Source: Pseudomonadota bacterium (GTDB lineage: Bacteria > Pseudomonadota > Gammaproteobacteria > Burkholderiales > SG8-39). From it: a stretch of 64,000 nt of DNA. The notes below the pieces were generated by a model. It was not told where the DNA came from and ran no database searches. It worked only from the letters and a program-made list of their open reading frames with translations. Every line of letters begins with the position of its first letter. Positions within the stretch are counted from its first letter, which is position 1. The stretch covers positions 378,609 through 442,608 of the forward strand of contig CANGMI010000005.1 of NCBI GenBank assembly GCA_947455195.1, read 5' to 3'. Shown here in pieces: positions 20,388 to 29,463 of this stretch. Made by a program: the position numbers and the translations under genes.

Positions 20388-21445
20388 GGCGCCTTCGCTC
20401 CCCGCGCGCGTCCGGGCAGGCGTAGCCGGCCGCGGCCGACTTCGGCCGCCAGAATCAGGACGAAGGCAAACCCGAGCAGCACCTGGACAGACGCGTCGGG
20501 CATGCCGAGCCGGCGCTGCAGCAAGCTCCCGGCGGCTCCGAATCCGCCGAGAACGATGGCGACCGGAATGATCGCCAGCGGCTGGTGGCGCGCCACGAAG
20601 CTCACCAGGATCCCGGCATAGCCAAGACCCGAAATCACCGACGCATTGGCGGCCGTGTGGACGGCTGCCACTTCGAACCCACCCGAGAGCCCGGCCGCCG
20701 CGCCACCGATTGCGCAGGCGGTAATGACCAGGCGATGGGCGGGGAGGCCGACGAGGCCCGCCGCGCGCGGATTGCCACCGACCACCCGTGTGGAAAATCC
20801 ATGTGTGGTGAAGGCGAGCCAGATGCTGGCTGCGACGCAGGCGACGACGCCCCACACGAGGCCCCAGTGAACATCCATGCCGGGTATCGTGCCGATCATC
20901 AGCGAATCATCGAGTGGTCGGGTCGATGGCTTGTTGAGGCTCGCCGGGTCGCGCATCGGCCCTTCGACCACATGCTTGAACAGATTGATGACGAGGTAGG
21001 CGAGCAGGAGCCCGCTGATCGTCTCGTTGACACCGCGCCACTGACGCATGGCGCCGATCAGTGCGCCAAAGGCGGCCCCGGCGAGCACCGAAGCGAGGAG
21101 GATGAGCAGGGTGCCTGACAGGCTCGGCGGCACGGTCATCAGGTAGGGAAGTGCCGCAGTGGCCAGAGCGCCGACCACGAGGGCTCCCTCACCACCGATC
21201 ACCATGAGACCCGCTTGCGCCGGAATGGCCACGCAGAGCGCAGTCAGCATGAGGGGTGCCGCGCGTTGCAGCGAGTTCTGCCATGAGAAGGCATCCCCGA
21301 AGGCGCCCACGAAGAGAAGACGCCACACCTCGAGCGGCGGGTAGCCGCCCCAGGCGGCAAAGACACCAAAAGCCAGCAGCGCCGCTGCGACGGCCAGAAT
21401 CGGCAGTGCAGCGGCTTCGATCGTTGCGAGAAGTCGAGGTGACAT
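20384..21445 (-). CDS. ABC transporter permease, BMP/nucleoside type (first permease)
   Basis: 353 residues, with about ten hydrophobic segments. GGYPPLEVWRLLFVGAFGD and ALCVAIPAQAGLMVIGGEGA are typical of the YufP-type permease, as are GALIGAMRQWRGVNETISGL and GVNPAA-like RVVGGNPRAAGLVGLPA. It lies 39 bases after the BMP receptor gene and overlaps the second permease by four bases. Two permeases plus a double ATPase and a BMP receptor form a complete importer. Confidence 0.9.
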   Translation of the reverse strand: MSPRLLATIEAAALPILAVAAALLAFGVFAAWGGYPPLEVWRLLFVGAFGDAFSWQNSLQRAAPLMLTALCVAIPAQAGLMVIGGEGALVVGALATAALPYLMTVPPSLSGTLLILLASVLAGAAFGALIGAMRQWRGVNETISGLLLAYLVINLFKHVVEGPMRDPASLNKPSTRPLDDSLMIGTIPGMDVHWGLVWGVVACVAASIWLAFTTHGFSTRVVGGNPRAAGLVGLPAHRLVITACAIGGAAAGLSGGFEVAAVHTAANASVISGLGYAGILVSFVARHQPLAIIPVAIVLGGFGAAGSLLQRRLGMPDASVQVLLGFAFVLILAAEVGRGRLRLPGRARGAKAP

Positions 21446-21484
21446 GGCGCGATCGCGGTTCTGTGGTGCCGCGGTCTCTGGACG

Positions 21485-22603
21485 TCAGATCTTTCCGATG
21501 ACGCCTTCGACGAGGTAGTTCATCGACTCCAGTTCGATGGCCGTTTGCTTGAAAGCCTGCCCCTTGGGGATGACGATCTTGCCGGTATTGTCCTTCAGTT
21601 CGCCCGTGAAGATGTCGAACTGGCCGGCAATCATCTTGGCCTTGACCGCATCGGCATTCTTGCGCGCCGCCTCAGGCACCATCGACCCGTAGGGCGAGGT
21701 CTTGATGAAGCCTGCCTTCAGGCCGCCGCGAATGAAGTTCGGGTGCGGCTTGCCGGTGCGGGCGGCGTCGATGATGGCATTCATGGCGCTCGTCCAGTTC
21801 CACTCGGCGCCGGTGAGGTAGGCGGCAGGCGCAAGTTTCGACTGGTTGGCATGGTAGCCACAGACGAACTTGCCGCGCTTGGCTGCCGTCTCGACGACGA
21901 CCTTGGGTCCGTCGACGTGCATCGTGAACACGTCAACGCCCTGATCGGCGAGGCTGTTGGTGGCTTCAGCTTCCTTGACGGGCATCGACCAGTCTCCGGT
22001 GAAGATCACGGTGGTGGTGATCTTCGGATCGACCGAGCGGGCGCCGAGAGTGAATGCGTTGATGTTCTGCAGCACCTGGGGAATCGGCTTGGCCGCGATG
22101 AAGCCGATTTTCTTGCTCTTCGACATGTGGCCAGCGATGACGCCGTTGAGGTACTGACCCTCGTCGATGTAGCCGAAGTAGCTGCCGGTGTTGGCCGGAT
22201 GCTTTGCCGCCGTCCAGAGTCCGCCGCAATGCGAGAAGCGCACGTTCGGGTTCTTGCCCGCGATGGCGATCATGTGGGGATCGAAGTAGCCGAACGAGGT
22301 CGGGAACAGCAGCGTGGCGCCGTCCTGCGAGATCATGCCCTGCATGGTCTTCTGCACGGCCTGGGTCTCGGGGACGTTCTCTTCCTCGACCACCTTGATG
22401 CCCGGCACCTTCTTCAATTCTGCGGTGGCTTCCGCGTGTGCCTGGTTGTAGCCGTAGTCGTCACGCGGACCGACATAGATGACGCCGATGGTGATGGGGC
22501 TCTGGGCTTGCGCGCCCAGCGGCCAGGCACCGGCCAGGAGACTGGCGCCTGCAGCGCCGGTGCCCTGAATCCATTGGCGACGATTCCATTGCTTGTGTTC
22601 CAT
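21485..22603 (-). CDS. BMP-family ABC transporter substrate-binding protein
   Basis: 372 residues from the ATG at 22603, with AGAGG six bases upstream. The N-terminus MEHKQWNRRQWIQGTGAAGA has a twin-arginine-like stretch followed by a hydrophobic region and an AQA cleavage site, so Tat export is possible. The mature part TIGVIYVGPRDDYGYNQAHA matches the BMP (PF02608) family, with SYFGYIDEGQYLNGVIAGHM and DVFTMHVDGPKVVVETAAKR as later blocks. Known members bind nucleosides, purines or related ring compounds; here, from the operon, I infer biuret, triuret or another ureide. It is the first gene of the operon. Confidence 0.92.
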   Translation of the reverse strand: MEHKQWNRRQWIQGTGAAGASLLAGAWPLGAQAQSPITIGVIYVGPRDDYGYNQAHAEATAELKKVPGIKVVEEENVPETQAVQKTMQGMISQDGATLLFPTSFGYFDPHMIAIAGKNPNVRFSHCGGLWTAAKHPANTGSYFGYIDEGQYLNGVIAGHMSKSKKIGFIAAKPIPQVLQNINAFTLGARSVDPKITTTVIFTGDWSMPVKEAEATNSLADQGVDVFTMHVDGPKVVVETAAKRGKFVCGYHANQSKLAPAAYLTGAEWNWTSAMNAIIDAARTGKPHPNFIRGGLKAGFIKTSPYGSMVPEAARKNADAVKAKMIAGQFDIFTGELKDNTGKIVIPKGQAFKQTAIELESMNYLVEGVIGKI

Positions 22604-23007
22604 GATTGACCTCTCGGTGATGTAAAGCGACGGGGATGGCATTCGGGTGGCGCGATCAGGCATGCAGTGCGCCAGGCTGGCTTGAGGACGGCTTCGGCGA
22701 AGCAAGCGGTATGCCAGAGGGCTCGAGCCGGGCATCCCAAAGCGCCGGGTGCGGTCTGCGCTCCGTCGGCGTGCGTCGGGGTATCGCGCTGGTCCACTTC
22801 GGTGCAGAGGCCCGTAACGCGCGCTGTGTCCGGATCCCTTGCCGCAGGACATCCTTGTTTCGCGCCTGAAGCCTGGCCGGTGTCGCGGGACAGCGCGCCT
22901 TGAGTGCGGTCAATCGCCCGACCCGCTGCCCGCGTAAGGTCCGGACATGCGCCGGGCGTCAGGTTTGGAGCCACGAGGGCGCCCCTGAGGCTCACGTGGA
23001 TAGCGGC
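22604..23007. other. 404-bp intergenic region between divergent operons
   Basis: The region separates the biuret operon (minus) from the efflux operon (plus). It holds the sigma-54-type element at 22702-22716. I see no convincing small gene: track ORFs here (22636-22869, 22667-22903) lack ribosome-binding sites and family features. No clear promoter for the efflux operon was recognised. Confidence 0.6.
22702..22716 (-). promoter_or_regulatory. Sigma-54-type promoter of the biuret/triuret operon
   Basis: On the minus strand the sequence is TGGCATACCGCTTGCT. The -24 TGGCA and -12 TTGCT elements match the RpoN consensus (TGGCAC-N5-TTGCW) with correct spacing. Transcription would start near 22690, leaving a leader of roughly 87 bases before the BMP receptor. 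No enhancer site was assigned. Confidence 0.75.
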
Positions 23008-23724
23008 ATGGTCAAGGTTCGAGAGGAGGCGGTGGTGGCTTCAGGGCTGGTCAAGTGGTTCGGGATCGGTGAGGCACGCCTGCAGGCCGTCAGGCACGCC
23101 GGATTCAGGGCGTATTTCGGCGAAGTCATCCTTCTGGTCGGTCCGTCGGGCAGCGGGAAGACCACCTTGCTCAGCATGGTCTCGGGCATCCTGCGGCCCG
23201 ATGCCGGCACCGTGTCGGTGCATGGCAAGGATATCTGGGCGTTCGAGCCGGATGCTCTGGCCGAGTTTCGGCTGCGCACGCTCGGGTTCGTATTCCAGGA
23301 CTATCACCTCTTCGCGCGGCTCAGTACTGCAGAAAACGTCGCCATCCCGCTCATCCTCCAGGGCATGCCCTGGGACGCAGCCCTGGCCGAGGCGCGGCGT
23401 TACCTCGAGATTGTCGGACTGTCGAACCGGGCGCTGCTGCCCCCTGTCAAGTTGAGTGGCGGCGAGCAACAGCGCGTGGCGATTGCACGCGCCATCTGCA
23501 GCCAGCCCGAGATCCTCGTGCTCGACGAGCCGACCGCATCCCTCGATGGAGAGACCGGAAGGATGATCATCTCGTTCATTCGTCGCGACGTGCTGAACGA
23601 CCGGCGCTGCATCCTGATCGTCACGCACGATGCGCGCATCCATGAGTACGCCGACCGCGTGATGCGCATGGAGGACGGTGCGATCGTGGGCGTCGAGAAG
23701 GGGGGCGCATGCGACGGTCCCTGA
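23008..23724 (+). CDS. ABC transporter ATP-binding protein, MacB/LolD type (efflux operon)
   Basis: 238 residues from the ATG at 23008; a GTG at 22996 with GAGG upstream is an alternative start. It has Walker [22 protein letters not shown]-loop FVFQDYHLFARLSTAENVA, signature [16 protein letters not shown] and Walker B ILVLDEPTASLD. The MacB/LolD/DevA subgroup is indicated by length and by the FtsX-like permease three genes on. It overlaps the membrane-fusion gene by 16 bases. The set forms a tripartite exporter with its own outer-membrane channel. Confidence 0.92.
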   Translation: MVKVREEAVVASGLVKWFGIGEARLQAVRHAGFRAYFGEVILLVGPSGSGKTTLLSMVSGILRPDAGTVSVHGKDIWAFEPDALAEFRLRTLGFVFQDYHLFARLSTAENVAIPLILQGMPWDAALAEARRYLEIVGLSNRALLPPVKLSGGEQQRVAIARAICSQPEILVLDEPTASLDGETGRMIISFIRRDVLNDRRCILIVTHDARIHEYADRVMRMEDGAIVGVEKGGACDGP

Positions 23725-24800
23725 TCTTCATTCTGTCCGCGCTGGGTCTGGTGGCAGGCATCTGGCTTGCCGGGGTGTCGGGCATCAAGGGAACCGTGCA
23801 GCCGCCCGCCTACCGGCCGGTGTCGAGTCCGTGGGACAAGGTGCTCTTCGCCAACGGCATCGTGGAGAGCGACCAGAGCAGTGGGCAGAACGTGCCGGTC
23901 TATCCGGAGGTCGCGGGCGTTGTCGTCCGGGTTTTCGTGAAGGACGGTCAGATCGTGCGCAAGGGTGATGTCCTCTTCGTCCTCGACGACAGCGTGCCCC
24001 GTGCGGCCCTCGCACAGGCGCAGCGCCAGGTCGACGCGGCCGATGCGCTGCTGCAGGCCCTGCGCTCGCAGCCACGCCCGGAAGTCCTGGCGGTGGCCGA
24101 AGCGCAGGTGCGGCAGGCAGCGGCCGCCCTTGCTGCCGTCAGCGATCCGCTCGAGAAGCGGCTCGCCGTCCTCGCCCTGGCACCCGGGGCCATCAGCCGG
24201 GATGCGCTCGACAGCGCGGCAGGGGCTCGCGGTCAGGCCGTTGCCGCCCTCGAGGTGGCTGAGCGGCAGCTCGCCCTTGCTCGCGCGGGCGCCTGGGCCT
24301 TCGACATCGAGACCCAGGTCAGACAGCGCGAGGCGCTGCGCGAGGCGGCAAGCAGTGCCCGGGCCGTTCTCGATCGGTATACGGTTCGTGCTCGAAGCGA
24401 CGGTCGAGTGCTCTCGGTGGCCGTGGTCGCGGGGGCCTCGGTCGGGCCGGCCGGGGTCTACAACAGCTACACCCAGGGCAACGATCCGGCCCTCACGCTC
24501 GGTGGCAGCGGCGCGGCGCTTGCGGTGCGCAGCTACGTCGACGAGATTCTGGTGCCGCGTCTGCCGCCTGCCGACCGGATCAAGGCGCGCATGACCCTGC
24601 GAGGCACGACGATCGAAGTGCCGCTCGAGTTCGTGCGCTTTCAGGAAAGTCTGATTCCGAAGATCGCACTGTCCAGTCAGCGCCAGGAACGGGTCGACCT
24701 GCGGGTGCTGCCGGTGGTGTTCCGATTTGTCCGGCCCCCGGGCGTGCCGGTCTACCCGGGGCAGATGGTCGATGTCTTCATCGGCCAGCGGGAGGACTAG
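23709..24800 (+). CDS. HlyD-family membrane fusion protein
   Basis: 363 residues. The N-terminal hydrophobic anchor LIFILSALGLVAGIWLAGVS is followed by a lipoyl-like half PVYPEVAGVVVRVFVKDGQIVR KG with the typical V(x)D(x)V pattern, an Ala/Gln-rich alpha-helical hairpin of about 150 residues (AQRQVDAADALLQAL, AEAQVRQAAAALAAV), then YTVRARSDGRVLSV as the second lipoyl half and a beta-barrel domain. It bridges inner-membrane ABC components to the outer-membrane channel encoded next. It overlaps the ATPase gene and ends four bases before the channel start. Confidence 0.9.
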   Translation: MRRSLIFILSALGLVAGIWLAGVSGIKGTVQPPAYRPVSSPWDKVLFANGIVESDQSSGQNVPVYPEVAGVVVRVFVKDGQIVRKGDVLFVLDDSVPRAALAQAQRQVDAADALLQALRSQPRPEVLAVAEAQVRQAAAALAAVSDPLEKRLAVLALAPGAISRDALDSAAGARGQAVAALEVAERQLALARAGAWAFDIETQVRQREALREAASSARAVLDRYTVRARSDGRVLSVAVVAGASVGPAGVYNSYTQGNDPALTLGGSGAALAVRSYVDEILVPRLPPADRIKARMTLRGTTIEVPLEFVRFQESLIPKIALSSQRQERVDLRVLPVVFRFVRPPGVPVYPGQMVDVFIGQRED

Positions 24801-24804
24801 GTCA

Positions 24805-26349
24805 GTGCCCGGGTCAATGGCCTTTGTATGGCAGCGTCGCTTCGGATGGCCCTCGTGTTCGAGCCGCCTGAGCGCATGCCGGGCGGTCATCAATCTGGTC
24901 CCATGCGCCATCCTCGCAGCCTGCACGCTGGGGCCCGACTTCCTGCCGCCCGAGGCGCCGGCGGCAGAGCGCTACGGGTCGGGCAGCACCCCTGAATTCC
25001 TGCCGATCGAGAACGGCTCTCAAACCCTCGTTGCGGGAACGGCCCCCGAAGCGAGGTGGTGGCGCGGCCTGGGTTCCCCGAACCTTGACGCCATGATCGA
25101 ACGTGCACTCGACCGTGCTCCGGCTCTGGAGGCGGCGCAGGCTACCCTGCGACAGGCCGAAGAAGCATTGCGTGCCGGGTCCGGCGTGTTCTATCCGCAG
25201 GTCGATCTCGCCGCCAGTGCCCTTCGCCAGCGCCCCTCAGCCTATCGGGTCGGGCCGGTGGCACAGCCCACGCAACCCTTCACGCTCTACACGCTGACCG
25301 GATCGGTGGGCTACGTGCTCGACGTTTTCGGGGCACAGCGCCGTGCGGTCGAGGCGCTTGGCGCGCAGGTCCGGATCGAGGCCGAGGGCTTGCGCGGAGC
25401 GCGCCTCACGCTCGCAGCCAATCTGGCCAATACGGTGATTGCGGCGGCCGGCTATCGTACCCAGATCGGCCTGCTCGAGGAGCAGATCGAGCTTCAGCGG
25501 CAACAACTCGAACTCGCTCGATCGCTCGAAGCAACGGGCCTGCTGCCGCACGCCCTCGTTCTGAACGCGCAGGCCGCGCTCGATGCGATACGCAGCGCGC
25601 TCGCGCCGATCCGGATCCGGTACCGTGGTGCCTCACACCTGACCGCGATCCTGCAGGGCGATACGCCCGAAACAGCGGGGTCGCACGGCATTGACCTGAG
25701 CGATTTCCGTCAGCCTTCCAGCCTGCCCCTGACGCTACCCTCCAGACTGGTGCGGCAGCGTCCGGACCTGCGGGCTGCGCAATCTGCCGTCCAGGTGGCA
25801 AGCGCCAGGATCGGAGTAGCCACTGCCGCACTCTTTCCGAGCTTTCTGCTCGGTGCAAGCTACGGACGCAGTGCCCCGGAGTTTGCTCTGCCGGGTACCG
25901 CATCGGGCCGGTTCTGGAGTTTCGGACCGTCCCTCGATCTTCCACTTTTCAGTGGGGGTGCCATGCTGGCGCAGCGTCGGGCTGCGGTCGAGTTCCACCG
26001 GGGCGCACTGGCGCACTGGCGATCGGCCGTGCTCGCGGCCTTCGCGCAGGTGGCCGACTGCCTGGCCGCCCTCGAACACGATGGCGAGGTGCTGACGATT
26101 CAGGCCCGGCAGCTTCGTGTTGCCGGGCAGAGTCTTCGCCTCGTTGCTGCCAGCCGCCAGGCCGGGCTCGTCAGCGACATCGACCTGGTTGCGGCCCGCA
26201 TCCAGTACACGCAGGCTGCGCTCGCGCTCGCCCAGGCACAGACGGTGCGCCTGCAGGATGTGGTCGCGCTGATGGTGGCGCTTGGCGGGGAGGTCGAGAA
26301 CGACCCGACGCCTGTCCCCCTTGCGCGGATCGGGCAGGCGGTGCCATGA
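24805..26349 (+). CDS. Outer-membrane efflux lipoprotein, NodT/OprM family
   Basis: 514 residues from the GTG at 24805, chosen because GGAGG lies nine bases upstream (inside the end of the previous gene); the track ATG at 24727 lies well inside it. The N-terminus reaches a lipobox (AILAAC) followed by TLGPDFLPPEAPAAERYG, the common opening of RND-type outer-membrane lipoproteins. Two OEP repeats with long helices are visible: EAAQATLRQAEEALRAGSGV, then LVRQRPDLRAAQSAVQVASA RIGVATAALFPS. It provides the outer-membrane exit duct. It shares an ATGA overlap with the permease gene. Confidence 0.92.
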   Translation: MPGSMAFVWQRRFGWPSCSSRLSACRAVINLVPCAILAACTLGPDFLPPEAPAAERYGSGSTPEFLPIENGSQTLVAGTAPEARWWRGLGSPNLDAMIERALDRAPALEAAQATLRQAEEALRAGSGVFYPQVDLAASALRQRPSAYRVGPVAQPTQPFTLYTLTGSVGYVLDVFGAQRRAVEALGAQVRIEAEGLRGARLTLAANLANTVIAAAGYRTQIGLLEEQIELQRQQLELARSLEATGLLPHALVLNAQAALDAIRSALAPIRIRYRGASHLTAILQGDTPETAGSHGIDLSDFRQPSSLPLTLPSRLVRQRPDLRAAQSAVQVASARIGVATAALFPSFLLGASYGRSAPEFALPGTASGRFWSFGPSLDLPLFSGGAMLAQRRAAVEFHRGALAHWRSAVLAAFAQVADCLAALEHDGEVLTIQARQLRVAGQSLRLVAASRQAGLVSDIDLVAARIQYTQAALALAQAQTVRLQDVVALMVALGGEVENDPTPVPLARIGQAVP

Positions 26350-27488
26350 GACTGCCCGGTATCCTGCTCATCGCCTTCAAGCTGCTGGTGAACGACCGGG
26401 GCAAGTTCTCTGCCCTGCTGCTTGGCATCACCTTTGCCGTTTTTCTCATGGTGCAGATCACATCGATGTTTGCCGGCATCCTGGGTCGAGCCTCGGCCAG
26501 CATCACCAATATCGGTGCGGCGATGTGGGTGATGGACCCTGCGGTGAAGAACACGGTGAGTTCGATTCCGTTGCCCGGATACCTGCTCGACGCAGTGCGC
26601 AGCATGGAGGGGGTGAGCTATGCCGTTCCGCTCTATGTGGGAGGCGCGCAGGCCCGGCTTGCCGACGGGACCTTTCAGGGAGTCAGCGTGGTGGGGCTCG
26701 ACGACACCACGCTGCTCGGTCGCCCCCGGATGCTCGAGGGCCGACTGTCGGACATCTATGCGGACAATGCGTTTCTGGTGGTGCGGGATGCCGAGTTCTA
26801 CAAGCTTGGCAGCCCCCGGATCGGTACTGTCTTCGAGTTGAACGACCACCGTGCCACCGTGGTCGGTCTGGCGCAGGTCGCCTCCAACGGGCTGTTCGGC
26901 GTGCCCACCCTCTATACGACCTACAGTCGGGCTATCCAGTACCTGCCGGTGACCCGTTTCACGGCTTCGTACATCCTGGTCGAGCCCCGCAATGCAGCGG
27001 CAGCACCGCTCATCGAGCGTCAGGTCGCGGCGCTGGGTTATCAGGCGCTGACGCGCGAAGGCTTCGTGTCCAGGGTGTCACGCTTCTATACCTTCGAGAC
27101 GGGAATGGGCACCAACATACTCATCATGACTCTCATCAGCTTTCTGGTCGGTCTGTCGATCTCGGGCCAGACCTTCTATACCTTCATTCTCGAGAACCTG
27201 GAGAAGTTCGGTGCGCTCAAGGCGATTGGTGCGCAGGGGCGAGACCTCGTCGCAATGATTCTCTTTCAGGCAGCATTCACCTCGCTGACCGGCTACGGAC
27301 TCGGAATCGGTCTGGTCGTGGTGCTGATGCTCATCGCCCGTGCAAGGTTGCCCGACTATGCGGCAACCCTGACGGGTTGGAACCTCGGTCTGGCGTTCGC
27401 AATGGTGCTCGTGATCGCGGCCGCATCGAGCTATATCGGGGTACGGAAGGTGCTCCGGATCGAGCCCTTCGACATCTTCCGGGGGTGA
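26346..27488 (+). CDS. ABC transporter permease, FtsX/MacB type (DevC-like)
   Basis: 380 residues with an N-terminal membrane segment (LLLGITFAVFLMVQITSMFA), a periplasmic domain of about 200 residues, and three C-terminal membrane segments (MTLISFLVGLSISGQTFYTF, LTGYGLGIGLVVVLMLIA, LGLAFAMVLVIAAAS). The FtsX pattern is shown by ENLEKFGALKAIGAQGRDL and the final VRKVLRIEPFDIFRG. It lacks a fused ATPase, so it resembles DevC more than MacB. It completes the four-gene exporter. The exported compound is unknown. Confidence 0.9.
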   Translation: MRLPGILLIAFKLLVNDRGKFSALLLGITFAVFLMVQITSMFAGILGRASASITNIGAAMWVMDPAVKNTVSSIPLPGYLLDAVRSMEGVSYAVPLYVGGAQARLADGTFQGVSVVGLDDTTLLGRPRMLEGRLSDIYADNAFLVVRDAEFYKLGSPRIGTVFELNDHRATVVGLAQVASNGLFGVPTLYTTYSRAIQYLPVTRFTASYILVEPRNAAAAPLIERQVAALGYQALTREGFVSRVSRFYTFETGMGTNILIMTLISFLVGLSISGQTFYTFILENLEKFGALKAIGAQGRDLVAMILFQAAFTSLTGYGLGIGLVVVLMLIARARLPDYAATLTGWNLGLAFAMVLVIAAASSYIGVRKVLRIEPFDIFRG

Positions 27489-27515
27489 CTGTCGAGGGAC
27501 ATGTGCCGGCCTGTC

Positions 27516-28418
27516 TCAGGCCCGCATGGGCGCGTCTGCACCCTCCCACCCGTCGATTTCGGGCGCGGTGAACCCGGCCGCCAGCCGTGCCGGTCGATTG
27601 AGCGGAGGGCGGGCTGCCTTCATGTCCAGCAACTCGAGCAATCGGGCGAATTCGGCTTTCGGATCGCGCGCCTCGCGCTCGCAGAGCCACATGAACCACC
27701 GGTTGCCGGTGGCCACATGGTTGATTTCGTCCTGGAGGATGCGATCCAGAATGGTCGCTGCGGTGGCGTCGCCATGCGACGCCAGCCTGTCGCGGATGCC
27801 CGGTGTCACATCGAGGCCGCGAGCCTCCAGCACGCGGGGTACGAGCGCCATTCGCGCGAGGACATCGTTACGCGTGAGCCAGGCCATCTCCCACAGACCG
27901 TCATGGGCCTCGAAGTCGCCGTAATCATGGCCCAGCCTGCGCAGGTGCTCGCGCAACAGGGAGAAGTGCAGGGCTTCCTCGCTGGCGATGCGCAACCAGT
28001 CGGCGTGGTAGGCGGCCGGCATCCCGGCAAATCGGCAACTGGCATCGAGCGCAAGGTTGATCGCGTTGAATTCGATGTGGGCGATCGCGTGAACGAGAGC
28101 CGCACGTCCGAGCGGTGTGGCGAGGCCTCTCCGGGGAACCCGTGCCGGGTGAACGAGGCGTGGCCGCTCCGGGCGGCCCGGCGCGTCGACCTGCCACACG
28201 GTGTCGAGATCGGGCATGGCGGCGTGGTGGCCGCCCGGCACATCTGCAGGTTGGCCATCCGGCGCAGCATCGACCTGGCGGCGTTCGTGACCCTCGTCAC
28301 CCTCATGGCCCTCGTGAAGCTGGCGAGGGCGGCCAGCATCATGGGCTTCATGGGCCAGACGAATCTTCTCGTCTGGCCCGGTGGCTCGCAATGCCTCGAA
28401 GGCCGTGGGGCGGTGCAT
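27516..28418 (-). CDS. DUF455 family ferritin-like protein with His-rich insertion
   Basis: 300 residues from the ATG at 28418. The C-terminal two thirds is typical DUF455: RAALVHAIAHIEFNAINLAL, then HADWLRIASEEALHFSLLRE, MALVPRVLEARGLDVTPGIR and RILQDEINHVATGNRWFMWL, with Glu/His residues spaced as in ferritin-like diiron proteins. An oddity is a stretch of about 35 residues near the N-terminus, QLHEGHEGDEGHERRQV to PADVPGGHHAA, inserted before PGRPERPRLV, where relatives pass more directly. The function of DUF455 is unknown. It is convergent with the efflux operon and not obviously linked to the phosphate genes. Confidence 0.85.
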   Translation of the reverse strand: MHRPTAFEALRATGPDEKIRLAHEAHDAGRPRQLHEGHEGDEGHERRQVDAAPDGQPADVPGGHHAAMPDLDTVWQVDAPGRPERPRLVHPARVPRRGLATPLGRAALVHAIAHIEFNAINLALDASCRFAGMPAAYHADWLRIASEEALHFSLLREHLRRLGHDYGDFEAHDGLWEMAWLTRNDVLARMALVPRVLEARGLDVTPGIRDRLASHGDATAATILDRILQDEINHVATGNRWFMWLCEREARDPKAEFARLLELLDMKAARPPLNRPARLAAGFTAPEIDGWEGADAPMRA

Positions 28419-28444
28419 GGTCTTGGCTCGATGCACCCGGGGGA

Positions 28445-29455
28445 TCAGATGAAGAGCAGGCTCAACCAGTACGCGAAGGCGGCCACGAGGGCACTGGCAG
28501 GTATCGTGAAAATCCAGGCCCAGACAATGGTGCCCGCAACGCCCCAGCGCACGGCACTGGCTCGGCGCGTGGCACCCACACCAACGATTGCGCCCGTGAT
28601 CGTGTGGGTGGTTGACACCGGAATTCCCAGTCCGGTGGCGAGTGCGAGCGTGAGCGCGCCACCCGTTTCGGCACAGAAGCCATCGACGGGTTTGAGCTTC
28701 GTGATCTTCTGCCCCATCGTCTTCACGATGCGCCAGCCACCGAAGAGCGTGCCAGCCGCAATCGCCACATAACAGGAAACGACCGTCCAGAACGGCGGCG
28801 CCGTATCGCTCGCTGCGGCATGCCCCGAAGCGATGAGCAGAAGCCAGATGATGCCGATGGTCTTCTGGGCGTCGTTGCCTCCGTGGCCCAGGCTGTAGGC
28901 GCCGGCCGAGAGCAGTTGCAGTCGCCTGAACCAGCGATCGACGCGCGAGGGCGTCGATCGGCGCAGGAGCCAGGCGACGCAGACCATCATCATCGAGCCG
29001 AGCAGGAAGCCGAGCAGGGGCGAGACGAAGATGAAGACCAGCGTCTTCACGATGCCCTGGGTGAGGAGAATGCCAGGCCCGGCCTTGGCCATGGCTGCAC
29101 CAACGATGCCGCCAATCAGCGCGTGGGATGAACTGCTGGGAATCCCCAGGTACCAGGTCACGAGGTCCCAGAAGATCGCGCCTGCCAGCGCGCCGAACAC
29201 GACATTCGGCCCCACGGCCGAGGGGTCGACGATGCCCTTTCCGATGGTGGCAGCCACGCTCAGATGAAAGACGAAGATGGCGAGAAAGTTGAGAGCGGCT
29301 GCCATGGCCACCGCAGTACCCGGCCGCAGCACACCCGTCGAGACGACGGTAGCGATGGCGTTTGCCGCATCATGAAAACCGTTGATGAAGTCGAACGCAA
29401 GGGCGACCAGGACAAGCAGCACCACCACGCCGAGGCCGATCTGGAGAGGCTCCAT
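28445..29455 (-). CDS. pit: Low-affinity inorganic phosphate transporter, Pit family
   Basis: 336 residues from the ATG at 29455. Pit/PHO4-family repeats are clear: FDFINGFHDAANAIATVVST near the N-terminus and SLGHGGNDAQKTIGIIWLLL in the second half, with GIPVSTTHTITGAIVGVGA at the end. There are about ten hydrophobic segments. It mediates metal-phosphate symport driven by the proton gradient. It is eight bases downstream of the DUF47 gene, the standard pit-accessory arrangement in proteobacteria. Confidence 0.93.
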   Translation of the reverse strand: MEPLQIGLGVVVLLVLVALAFDFINGFHDAANAIATVVSTGVLRPGTAVAMAAALNFLAIFVFHLSVAATIGKGIVDPSAVGPNVVFGALAGAIFWDLVTWYLGIPSSSSHALIGGIVGAAMAKAGPGILLTQGIVKTLVFIFVSPLLGFLLGSMMMVCVAWLLRRSTPSRVDRWFRRLQLLSAGAYSLGHGGNDAQKTIGIIWLLLIASGHAAASDTAPPFWTVVSCYVAIAAGTLFGGWRIVKTMGQKITKLKPVDGFCAETGGALTLALATGLGIPVSTTHTITGAIVGVGATRRASAVRWGVAGTIVWAWIFTIPASALVAAFAYWLSLLFI

Positions 29456-29463
29456 GGTGCGGG

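Noticed and set aside
23400-24926. 508-residue minus-strand ORF
   Set aside because: Antisense to the membrane-fusion gene and ATPase gene; no recognisable domain.
27508-27522. GGCCTG-TCT-CAGGCC hairpin as terminator between convergent genes
   Set aside because: It overlaps the DUF455 stop codon and has no T-run; function not supported.
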